From Candidatus Woesearchaeota archaeon (GTDB lineage: Archaea > Nanobdellota > Nanobdellia > Woesearchaeales > JAFGLG01), in NCBI GenBank assembly GCA_016928155.1, contig JAFGLG010000007.1:1-64000 (forward strand): a stretch of 64,000 bases of DNA. Direction: 5' to 3'. A program made the position numbers and the translations under genes. Positions 27,538 through 33,060 of this stretch are shown here, in pieces (the first letter of the stretch is position 1; each line of letters begins with the position of its first letter). Under the pieces are notes generated by a model, which searched no databases, was not told the DNA's origin, and was given only the letters and a program-made list of their open reading frames with translations.

Positions 27538-27581
27538 CCGCAAAATTGAATATTAATACAAAAAGCTACTCAATTTTGCGG
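27538..27581. repeat. 12-bp perfect inverted repeat around the tRNA-Leu promoter
   Basis: CCGCAAAATTGA at 27538-27549 is the exact reverse complement of TCAATTTTGCGG at 27570-27581. The right arm includes the first four bases of tRNA-Leu and the loop holds the predicted TATA element. A separate 8-bp hairpin (CGGAAATT/AATTTCCG, 27516-27534) lies just upstream. The DNA palindrome could be a regulator site or could come from duplication of the tRNA 5' end. Confidence 0.7.
27549..27558 (+). promoter_or_regulatory. TATA-like element for tRNA-Leu
   Basis: AATATTAATA ends about 20 bases before the mature 5' end at 27578, the spacing expected if transcription starts at or a few bases before the tRNA. 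Confidence 0.5.
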
Positions 27582-27601
27582 GGGTAGCAAAGCCTGGTCA
27601 A

Positions 27602-27650
27602 TCGAAAATCGTTGATTTTCGGTGGTCTAAAATCTTCGATTTCAGACCAA
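27602..27650 (+). other. tRNA-Leu intron 1 (D loop, 49 nt)
   Basis: BHB geometry: central helix GGTC (27596-27599) with GACC (27645-27648), bulges AAT (27600-27602) and AAA (27649-27651). Removal restores GGTCAAATGC in the D arm. Inside are two hairpins, CGAAAATC/GATTTTCG and AAATC/GATTT. A second GGTC at 27624 can compete for the same GACC. Confidence 0.88.
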
Positions 27651-27666
27651 ATGCGCAGGACTCAGA

Positions 27667-27729
27667 AAAGGTCTTGCAAAGCGCAAGGCAAGAGTGCGAA
27701 ACTTAAGACCGGCAGAACGCCGTTGAGAG
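27667..27729 (+). other. tRNA-Leu intron 2 (anticodon loop 37/38, 63 nt)
   Basis: This is the canonical archaeal position. Central helix CTCA (27661-27664) with TGAG (27724-27727), bulges GAA (27665-27667) and AGA (27728-27730). The intron folds internally through GGTCTT/AAGACC (27670-27675 with 27705-27710). Confidence 0.9.
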
Positions 27730-27761
27730 ATCCTGTCTCTTAGTGGGTTCGAGGGTTCAAA

Positions 27762-27792
27762 AGGCATGCAGAGAGATCTGGTGTCATGAGAT
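27762..27792 (+). other. tRNA-Leu intron 3 (T loop 59/60, 31 nt)
   Basis: Central helix TTCA (27756-27759) with TGAG (27787-27790, one G-U pair), bulges AAA (27760-27762) and ATT (27791-27793). Removal restores the T loop TTCAAAT exactly. The class II tRNA at 30146 has an intron of the same length at the same position. Confidence 0.88.
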
Positions 27793-27806
27793 TCCCTTCC
27801 CCCGCA

Positions 27807-27817
27807 TTTTTTCTTTT
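27807..27817 (+). terminator. T-rich terminator after tRNA-Leu
   Basis: TTTTTTCTTTT directly follows the discriminator base, the usual archaeal termination signal. Confidence 0.6.
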
Positions 27818-27863
27818 ATCATAAATGTTGAAGCACCTGAATCCGGGGGTTTAAGATCTGAAC

Positions 27864-27887
27864 TTGCAATACTCGCAGTCTTCTGAT
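27864..27887 (+). repeat. Left copy of a 24-bp imperfect direct repeat flanking vapBC
   Basis: It matches 28671-28694 at 21 of 24 bases (TTGCAATACTYGCASTCTTC core). The right copy runs into a truncated XRE regulator tail. The left copy is followed about 20 bases later by CTTCTTTGAGT, like the end of that tail, so it may be a more decayed fragment of the same gene. Confidence 0.65.
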
Positions 27888-27978
27888 TGGAGCCGGGCAG
27901 TCTTCTTTGAGTTTTCTGGAGATCTTCTGTATCCCCCAGCGAAAGCTTTAAATATTATTTATGTTATAAATATTATTT

Positions 27979-28224
27979 ATGGTATCAATATCAGTCTCAG
28001 TGCCTGAAGAGCTCAGGCAGAGGATGGAGAAGCACCCTGACATAAACTGGTCAGCGGTAGCACGAAAGGCCTTTGAGGATCATGTAGAGAAGATAGAATT
28101 CTTCAAGAAACTGGTCAGCAAGAGCAAGCTCACAGAGAAAGACGCAAAGGAGATAGCTGATAAGATAAATGAGAATGTCGGCAAAAGACTTCTTGCGAAA
28201 ATGAAGCAGAAAAAGCGGAAATGA
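27979..28224 (+). CDS. Ribbon-helix-helix antitoxin-like protein (VapB type)
   Basis: The 81-residue protein begins VSISVSVPEELRQRMEKHP and INWSAVARKAFEDHVEK, the strand-helix-helix of an RHH DNA-binding domain. A Lys-rich tail (about residues 45-81) could contact the toxin. Tandem TATA-like TTTAAATATTATTTATG elements end about 20 bases before the ATG, so the transcript is leaderless. It precedes the PIN-domain gene by 51 bases, the usual VapB-VapC order. Confidence 0.8.
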   Translation: MVSISVSVPEELRQRMEKHPDINWSAVARKAFEDHVEKIEFFKKLVSKSKLTEKDAKEIADKINENVGKRLLAKMKQKKRK

Positions 28225-28275
28225 TACGGTTTTTTCTCAGTCAATAATATCAAGGCCTTCCTGATATCATTAGAT

Positions 28276-28665
28276 ATGAAACTTGTTGTTGATGCCAACC
28301 CTATAATATCTATGCTGATAGCAGAGAGTCCTGCCATTGATATCATCTTTGACAAGCGATTCGAGATCTTTGCACCAAGGCTGATACTTGATGAGATCAG
28401 TAGGAATATGGGTGTGATCAGGTCAAAAAGCAGGCTATCAAATATGGAGCAGATATTCAGGATGATAAAGAATGAGATCCAGCTGGTGCCTTCAGAGGAG
28501 TATGAATGCTGTGTTCCAGATGCCGAGCAGATATGCCCTGATCCCAAAGATATTGCTTATTTCGCTCTTGCACTGCATTTAGGGTGTGGTATATGGTCAA
28601 ATGAGAAATGGGAGCAGAATCTTGTCAGAGTATATATGACACATGAGCTCATCTCAATGATCTAG
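28276..28665 (+). CDS. PIN-domain ribonuclease toxin (VapC type)
   Basis: The 129-residue protein starts MKLVVDANPIISMLI with the first catalytic Asp (residue 6). It continues with RLILDEISRNM (conserved Glu), DPKDIAYFALALHLG (Asp pair) and GIWSNEKWEQNL, where the fourth acidic position is Asn-Glu rather than Asn-Asp. VapC toxins cleave tRNA or rRNA. Here the gene lies between a three-intron tRNA and another intron-containing tRNA. The pair is flanked by a direct repeat. Confidence 0.82.
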   Translation: MKLVVDANPIISMLIAESPAIDIIFDKRFEIFAPRLILDEISRNMGVIRSKSRLSNMEQIFRMIKNEIQLVPSEEYECCVPDAEQICPDPKDIAYFALALHLGCGIWSNEKWEQNLVRVYMTHELISMI

Positions 28666-28670
28666 AGTAA

Positions 28671-28694
28671 TTGCAATACTTGCACTCTTCAGAT
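28671..28694 (+). repeat. Right copy of the 24-bp direct repeat flanking vapBC
   Basis: Partner of 27864-27887, differing at three positions. Together they enclose the antitoxin-toxin pair, consistent with cassette insertion into, or duplication of, an XRE regulator gene. Confidence 0.65.
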
Positions 28695-28758
28695 GGGGCT
28701 GGCATTCAACATAGCGGAAGTGTTAGATGCGAAGGTGGATGAGTTGTTCTTTGAGTGA
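28693..28758 (+). pseudogene. C-terminal fragment of an XRE-type regulator
   Basis: This fragment reads [21 protein letters not shown] and then stop. That is the end of a small Cro/CI-type helix-turn-helix regulator, whose family usually ends in a PSLxLAxxIAKVLxVxxDELF-like helix. The HTH part is missing. A second, longer fragment with nearly identical DNA is at 29068-29166. Confidence 0.65.
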
Positions 28759-28810
28759 GATGAGGGTTTTAGGGATAAGATTTAAATATCTGTTAGGGGG
28801 TTGTGTGGGT

Positions 28811-29065
28811 ATGAAAAAAGTGGAGAAAAAGCAAGTATGGATTTTCATGATCATCGGGTTGTTCTTAGTTCTCATGTGTGCATGGAGCCTGTATGATTAT
28901 TATGTCAAAGGAGAGGTCCATGTCTCAGTATTTCCCATACCTCAGGCAATAGGCACTCCAGGTATGGAATATTTTGGGCTTGTGCTTGGAGGCCTGTTCA
29001 TATTCATTTCCTTCATCTCCTTCGGTGATGTTGGAGCTAATAAGAGGAACAAGGAGAGATTATAA
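28811..29065 (+). CDS. Small two-helix membrane protein
   Basis: The 84-residue protein starts [20 protein letters not shown] at 28811. A TATA-like AGATTTAAATATC centred near 28784 gives a leaderless start; the longer frame from 28727 overlaps the XRE fragment. Two membrane helices (about residues 10-27 and 53-70) flank an external loop. In archaea such proteins are often encoded beside a small XRE regulator, and fragments of one lie on both sides here. Confidence 0.7.
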   Translation: MKKVEKKQVWIFMIIGLFLVLMCAWSLYDYYVKGEVHVSVFPIPQAIGTPGMEYFGLVLGGLFIFISFISFGDVGANKRNKERL

Positions 29066-29067
29066 TA

Positions 29068-29166
29068 GGCTTCTTAGAGCAGAACAAATACAACCCATCT
29101 TTGAAATTAGCATTTGATGTTGCGAAAGTGCTAGATGCGAAGGTGGATGAATTGTTCTTTGAGTGA
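29068..29166 (+). pseudogene. Larger C-terminal fragment of an XRE-type regulator
   Basis: It reads [20 protein letters not shown] followed by [12 protein letters not shown] and stop. This is the recognition-helix exit and last helices of a compact XRE regulator. The first 30-odd residues are replaced by the end of the membrane-protein gene. The DNA of the last 45 bases nearly repeats 28714-28758. Confidence 0.7.
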
Positions 29167-29220
29167 ATTTCCGCTTTCCTGAGCGATATCTTTAAATACA
29201 AGATATATCTTACTTATCTT

Positions 29221-29457
29221 ATGATAGACATAGGCAAGGTGAGCTCAAGAGGACAGATCGCGATACCTTCAGAGATCAGGCAGAGATTAGACCTCAAGGA
29301 AGGCAACAAGATACTATTCATATTAGATGAAGATACATTGATCATGAAAAAAGTCACTTCTGAAACATTTTCTGCATTAACAAAACCATTACGGAAGAAG
29401 ACCAAGAAGATTAAAGAAGGCCAAGTCAACAGACTGATACACAATCTCAGGAAATAG
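29221..29457 (+). CDS. AbrB/SpoVT-type antitoxin
   Basis: The 78-residue protein has the swapped-hairpin barrel in GKVSSRGQIAIPSEIRQRLD and LKEGNKILFILDEDTLIMKK, followed by a basic linker and tail for toxin binding. A TATA-like CTTTAAATACAAG centred near 29194 makes the ATG at 29221 leaderless. The stop is one base before the GTG of the PIN gene, a tight toxin-antitoxin operon. Confidence 0.85.
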   Translation: MIDIGKVSSRGQIAIPSEIRQRLDLKEGNKILFILDEDTLIMKKVTSETFSALTKPLRKKTKKIKEGQVNRLIHNLRK

Positions 29458-29458
29458 A

Positions 29459-29864
29459 GTGACTCTGGATACTAATGTATTGGTCTCAGGCATGGACAGG
29501 AGACTCATTCAGGATACTTGACTTGATAGACAGAAAAGAATTAAAATGCATCCTGTCAATGGAGATCATAAAAGAATATAACAGAGTGATGAGCAGCGGA
29601 GAGATAATAGAGAAATCAAGGAAGAACAATCTCAAGATATCAAACATAATCAGGAAAGTAATAATGAATTCTATCATTGTGGAACCAAAGACAAGAATAA
29701 ACATTGTGGAAGACAAGGATGACAACAAGTTCATAGAAGCAGCAGTTGAAGGCAAAGCAGATTACATAATAAGCCAGGATAATCATCTATTAAAGATCAA
29801 AGAGTACAGGGGTATAAGAATAATGACTCCAAGGGAGTTCTTGGATGAGCTGTTCTTTGAGTAA
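29459..29864 (+). pseudogene. PIN-domain toxin broken by a frameshift
   Basis: From the GTG at 29459 the frame reads VTLDTNVLVSGM, the first PIN strand with its catalytic Asp, and then hits a stop at 29519. The rest of the domain is in the next frame, open from 29475: WTGDSFRILDLIDRKELKCI through VEDKDDNKFIEAAVEGKADY and ISQDNHLLKI. The two pieces fit if about two bases (or five) were lost near 29495-29505. The shorter frame alone would start MYWSQAW and lack the first catalytic Asp. So the toxin is probably inactive, unless the shift is bypassed or is a sequencing error, while its antitoxin gene is intact. Confidence 0.75.
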
Positions 29865-29896
29865 GATTCAAATATCTTAACAGTACCAGAGGTTGG

Positions 29897-29995
29897 ATGG
29901 AAAAGCTTTATATTGTGATGATAATTGCGGCCATAATATTAGCAGTCATTTTCTTAATATTACTTGCGATACCTCTTATCTATAAGTATGTTTAA
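29897..29995 (+). CDS. Single-helix membrane mini-protein (32 aa)
   Basis: The frame MEKLYIVMIIAAIILAVIFL continues with LLAIPLIYKYV and stop: one long membrane helix with a basic end. A TATA-like ATTCAAATATC centred near 29873 places a leaderless start at this ATG, and GGTTGG precedes it. The hydrophobic composition plus the promoter make it more than a chance frame. Small hydrophobic peptides also occur as type I toxins, which would suit the neighbourhood, but I see no antisense RNA. Confidence 0.5.
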   Translation: MEKLYIVMIIAAIILAVIFLILLAIPLIYKYV

Positions 29996-30145
29996 AAAAA
30001 TTCGAGTGAATGAGAAATATTCTCATTTTCTGTTTCTTATCCCAACATCTTTTCTCTGTAGTTGAATGTTTCTGATTTCTTAGAGAATATTGCAGATATT
30101 TCTCAGAAGGGCATAAGAAGGATCAAAAGAAAAAATAAAATATGC

Positions 30146-30259
30146 GCCGGCATTGGCTAACCGGTAAGCCGCAAGGTTGATACCCTTGTGTCCTTAGGGA
30201 CTTCGGGGTTCAAATAACTTTCGGTTTTTGCCGGTAGTTTGGAATTACCCGTGCCGGCG
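30146..30259 (+). tRNA. Class II tRNA with anticodon GAT and a T-loop intron (Ser-like body)
   Basis: The exons are 30146-30214 and 30246-30259. The acceptor is GCCGGCA/TGCCGGC with discriminator G. The D stem is GGCT/AGCC with loop AACCGGTA. The anticodon stem is CAAGG/CCTTG with loop TTGATAC, so the anticodon is GAT (Ile). The variable arm is 15 bases long with a GTCC-TTAG-GGAC hairpin. The T stem is CGGGG/ACCCG with loop TTCAAAT after splicing. The long variable arm plus G73 are tRNA-Ser traits, and GAT is one base from the Ser anticodon GCT. The pair at 53-61 is G against A, which is odd. It may be a functional chimera, a decaying gene or an assembly error. Confidence 0.8.
30215..30245 (+). 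other. T-loop intron (59/60, 31 nt) of the GAT tRNA
   Basis: Central helix TTCA (30209-30212) with TGGA (30240-30243, one G-U), bulges AAT (30213-30215) and ATT (30244-30246). Same position and length as intron 3 of tRNA-Leu, with unrelated interior sequence. Confidence 0.8.
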
Positions 30260-30370
30260 CACATCATTATCATGAGCTGTTCTATAGGTGATCAGGTATG
30301 TAGTTGCGGATTTCGGAAAAATGCAGCCAGAAGCTGGTCCTGCATAAGATGCAGAGAGAATATACTCTAC

Positions 30371-30730
30371 CTAATCTGACAATGCTTCTGTATCTAATCT
30401 GCTCTTTGCTTTATGGCATCTCTTGCAGAGGGTTCTGAGATTTGCTTTCTCGAATGGCTTGCCTCCCATCTGGATAGGGATGATGTGATCCACATCCAAG
30501 AGTTTCTTGTTATACCTCTTGTTGCAAATACTGCATCTGAACTCATCTCTTCGCAAGACGTCCAAACGTACAAAGAACCAAGTGTTGTTGCGATTGAACT
30601 CATCCATGCACTTCCTGGAGCAATAATGCCTGCGTCCCTCAGCAACAGCATTATCACAGTTCCTGCAGAGCTTATTCCCCTGACTATCAAACCTCTCAGG
30701 TGTGTCCCTGATTCTTGGATAGCGTGCCAT
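30371..30730 (-). CDS. HNH endonuclease with N-terminal zinc finger
   Basis: The 119-residue protein starts MARYPRIRDTPERF at 30730. A TATA-like TCTAAAAAAGAG 25-30 bases upstream favours this Met over the one at 30745. The zinc finger CRNCDNAVAEGRRHYCSRKC is followed by the HNH fold: CSICNKRYNKKLLDVDHIIP, then GGKPFEKANLRTLCKRCHKAK, with catalytic His in DVDHI, Asn in ANL and His in RCH. Stand-alone HNH proteins of this size occur as homing or restriction-like nucleases. It lies next to an intron-bearing tRNA, but archaeal BHB introns do not need it for splicing. Confidence 0.82.
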   Translation of the reverse strand: MARYPRIRDTPERFDSQGNKLCRNCDNAVAEGRRHYCSRKCMDEFNRNNTWFFVRLDVLRRDEFRCSICNKRYNKKLLDVDHIIPIQMGGKPFEKANLRTLCKRCHKAKSRLDTEALSD

Positions 30731-30785
30731 GAAATAGTATTTCATGCTCTCTTTTTTAGATTTTGCGCTTTTGTCAGAAATAGGA

Positions 30786-31055
30786 TCAAAGCTCGAACTC
30801 CTCTATGAACCCGAGGATCGATGAATATTTCTCAAGATAATTGAAGCCCTTGTCAGTCAGGGTGATATGCTCCCGGCCTTTGACTTTTATCTTCCTTATC
30901 ATATCCTTTGATTCAAGCTCCTCGACATATTCAATGAAACTCTGGGAGCTCAGATTGGAGTAACGCAGAAGAGGGGTCGGCTTAATGGAATTGTTATGCT
31001 TCTGGATCACCCTCAAGATGTCGTATATGACCTTAAGCCTGTCTCTTTTTGCCAT
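30786..31055 (-). CDS. Archaeal winged-helix regulator
   Basis: The 89-residue protein reads RLKVIYDILRVIQKHNNSIK, PTPLLRYSNLSSQSFIEYVE, then ELESKDMIRKIKVKGREHIT and LTDKGFNYLEKY. This is the compact archaeal wHTH (recognition helix SSQSFIEYVEEL, wing around IKVKGREHITLTDKG). It overlaps the end of the membrane-protein gene by 23 bases, so the two are translated together. Likely a partner regulator for that membrane protein, in the manner of archaeal membrane-sensor/wHTH pairs. Confidence 0.8.
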   Translation of the reverse strand: MAKRDRLKVIYDILRVIQKHNNSIKPTPLLRYSNLSSQSFIEYVEELESKDMIRKIKVKGREHITLTDKGFNYLEKYSSILGFIEEFEL

Positions 31056-31737
31056 TCCCCGATAACCTCTTGCTGACCTTATAGTAGATGTAGACGAATA
31101 TTGCCAAAGAAAGTATGTTCAAGGTGATTTTCATTGGGGATATGAAGAAATATTGGGCCAATGAAACAAGATTGATTATATAGAATACAAACAAGAAAAA
31201 ATAAGTGAGGGTCATCTTTGAGAAAAATGAGATCCGCTTCTCTTTATGGCAGATGAATCCCTTGATCATTAGGAGCACGAGCATTATGAGCCCGAGCAGG
31301 ACAAGGATGATCTGGAATCCTGCAAAGAAAGTCAGGACAGCAAAGAACAATGATATCAAGTGAAGAGTGGACTCCCAATCATCACCAACCTTGTCAGAGA
31401 ACATCGATGAGAGCAGGGAAAGGATCGCAAGAATGCTGAAATAAGATACAAGGAAGAGACTAGTGCGGACGATAATCTGATATGTGCCGAAAGTGACCAA
31501 CTGCTGATTGAATATCAGGACAATAGGGAGGATCCTGAAAAGGAAGACGACAGCAAAATACATGAATGCATTCCTGAAATACTTGATGCCTTTATGCTTT
31601 GAAAGGTCATAGGCATCCTTTGTCTTGAAATATATCAGAAGGCAGAGGATGATGACTGCCAAAGAATACACCAGCTCAATGCTGATAAACTCCAATGGAG
31701 GCATCGGAAGCTGCCTGCGGACCATCAATCGCATCAT
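31033..31737 (-). CDS. Seven-helix membrane protein, probable sensor partner
   Basis: The roughly 234-residue protein has about seven hydrophobic helices (near residues 20-37, 58-77, 88-110, 125-142, 143-160, 172-192 and 202-222) and no large soluble domain. A TATA-like TTATTTATAAAGG near 31764-31776 gives a start at the ATG at 31737 or the GTG at 31743. It is coupled by overlap to the winged-helix gene. This layout is common in archaea as a predicted signal-transduction pair; the ligand is unknown. Confidence 0.72.
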   Translation of the reverse strand: MMRLMVRRQLPMPPLEFISIELVYSLAVIILCLLIYFKTKDAYDLSKHKGIKYFRNAFMYFAVVFLFRILPIVLIFNQQLVTFGTYQIIVRTSLFLVSYFSILAILSLLSSMFSDKVGDDWESTLHLISLFFAVLTFFAGFQIILVLLGLIMLVLLMIKGFICHKEKRISFFSKMTLTYFFLFVFYIINLVSLAQYFFISPMKITLNILSLAIFVYIYYKVSKRLSGNGKKRQA

Positions 31738-31911
31738 TTTCACTATGTCAGGATTCTATCCTTTATAAATAATATGGATTTCAGATGCACATTTCGGCTT
31801 CTTCCTGCTTAAATATGAGCATAGCCTTACATGTCTAAAAATGAGGCTGGCAGGATCAAGGTCCTCCCTCCTCCAGAGAGGTGAATCAATTGCCTCAAAA
31901 TCAAAAGGTGA

Positions 31912-32325
31912 ATGAAAATGAAAAAAACAACAATAGGATTATTGGCGCTCATGATTGTGGGAGTTGTTGCTTCAGCAGGAATCGCATCAGCCTTCATGGG
32001 ACAAGGAATTGGAAAGCAGCTCAGCGATGAAGAGAGAGAAGCAATGCATGATGCAATGGAATCAGGGGATTATGATGCCTGGCATCAGGCAATGACTGAT
32101 ACGCTCACAGAAGAGAGATTCAACGAACTTGTTGAAATGCACGCCCAAAAGCAAGCAATAGAAGAAGCCATTGAGAACAAAGACTACGATGCATGGGTCA
32201 ATGCAATGCAAGAGATGTTCGATGAAGAGCATTTTGACATGATGCAACGCCCAAGATCAAACAAATCAAACCCCGATGGTAGACCTCCTCTTGGCGGACC
32301 CATGCATCGTTGCTCTAATCAGTAA
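31912..32325 (+). CDS. Small secreted helical protein with DYDAW repeats
   Basis: The 137-residue protein has a signal peptide (KKTTIGLLALMIVGVVASAG, cut near ASA). The mature part has two related units, SGDYDAWHQAMTDTLTEERF and NKDYDAWVNAMQEMFDEEHF, each a DYDAW turn followed by an acidic amphipathic helix. A Pro/Asn-rich end closes the protein. AAAGGTGA precedes the ATG. I do not recognise the family; the acidic helices could bind cations. Confidence 0.75.
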   Translation: MKMKKTTIGLLALMIVGVVASAGIASAFMGQGIGKQLSDEEREAMHDAMESGDYDAWHQAMTDTLTEERFNELVEMHAQKQAIEEAIENKDYDAWVNAMQEMFDEEHFDMMQRPRSNKSNPDGRPPLGGPMHRCSNQ

Positions 32326-32407
32326 AATTAATCTTTTTTTTTTCAGGTAGCATGGCTGATGATCCAACTGCAAAAAATATTTAAACTCATGGATGAAAAC
32401 ATGGATA

Positions 32408-33010
32408 ATGCTCAAGAAAGACCAGTGGCCCATCGCGATCTTCGCACTCCTGATGCTGATAGTGTACGGCATGATATTCTTCTCAAGAAAAAACTATGAA
32501 TTCATAGGATACATAGTTGTTGTCGTCTTCTTTGCAGCGCTGATTGTCTTCACGAATGACAAGGTCAAGTTCCCTAATTTCGTGCTCTGGTGGCTGGCCA
32601 TATGGGCGTTCCTGCATCTTTCAGGCGGCGGGATAAGCAGCGGGGGATGGAGACTGTATGACTGGATAATTGTCGATATTGTCGGCGAACCATACCTGAT
32701 ATTCAAGTATGACCAGTTTGTCCATATAATAGGATTCTTTGCTGCGACACTTGCGATGTACTATCTGATCAAACCTAAGCTGAAGCCGGATCACAAATGG
32801 GCTGCACTTGGCATAGTTGTTGTGATGGCAGGATTAGGAGCAGGAGCGCTCAATGAGATAATAGAATTCACAGCAACAGTAATGGTGCCAAGCACAGGCG
32901 TCGGAGGATATGAGAACACATCACTAGATCTTGTATCTGACATGATTGGAGCATTAATTGCATTCTTTTATATAAAATATAAAGAAAAACCCAAAATAAG
33001 TGCCAAATAA
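32408..33010 (+). CDS. DUF2238-like integral membrane protein
   Basis: The 200-residue protein has five to six membrane helices and the conserved block KYDQFVHIIGFFAATLAMYY with ALNEIIEFTATVMV and ENTSLDLVSDMIGAL. These conserved His, Glu and Asp-rich intramembrane segments mark the YjdF/DUF2238 group. A TATA-like AATATTTAAA at 32377-32386 gives a leaderless start at the ATG at 32408; the ATG at 32393 adds five residues. Biochemical role unknown. Confidence 0.75.
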   Translation: MLKKDQWPIAIFALLMLIVYGMIFFSRKNYEFIGYIVVVVFFAALIVFTNDKVKFPNFVLWWLAIWAFLHLSGGGISSGGWRLYDWIIVDIVGEPYLIFKYDQFVHIIGFFAATLAMYYLIKPKLKPDHKWAALGIVVVMAGLGAGALNEIIEFTATVMVPSTGVGGYENTSLDLVSDMIGALIAFFYIKYKEKPKISAK

Positions 33011-33060
33011 TATAAATAAGCTAATCCCACTTTCTATATAGCTTTTTTAAGGGGGTTTGG

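Larger units (their letters stand above)
27578..27806 (+). tRNA. tRNA-Leu(CAG) with three introns
   Basis: The exons are 27578-27601, 27651-27666, 27730-27761 and 27793-27806. They join to an 86-base class II tRNA. The acceptor is GCGGGGG/CCCCCGC with discriminator A; the D stem is GCA/TGC with GG in the loop. The anticodon stem is CAGGA/TCCTG with loop CTCAGAA (anticodon CAG). There is a 15-base variable arm, and the T arm is GAGGG/CCCTT with loop TTCAAAT. Without removing all three insertions no cloverleaf forms. Each insertion is bounded by a 4-bp helix with 3-base bulges on both sides, cut after the second bulge base, as archaeal splicing endonuclease requires. CCA is not encoded; six T follow the discriminator. 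Three introns in one tRNA are known from Thermoproteales but are unusual. Confidence 0.93.
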
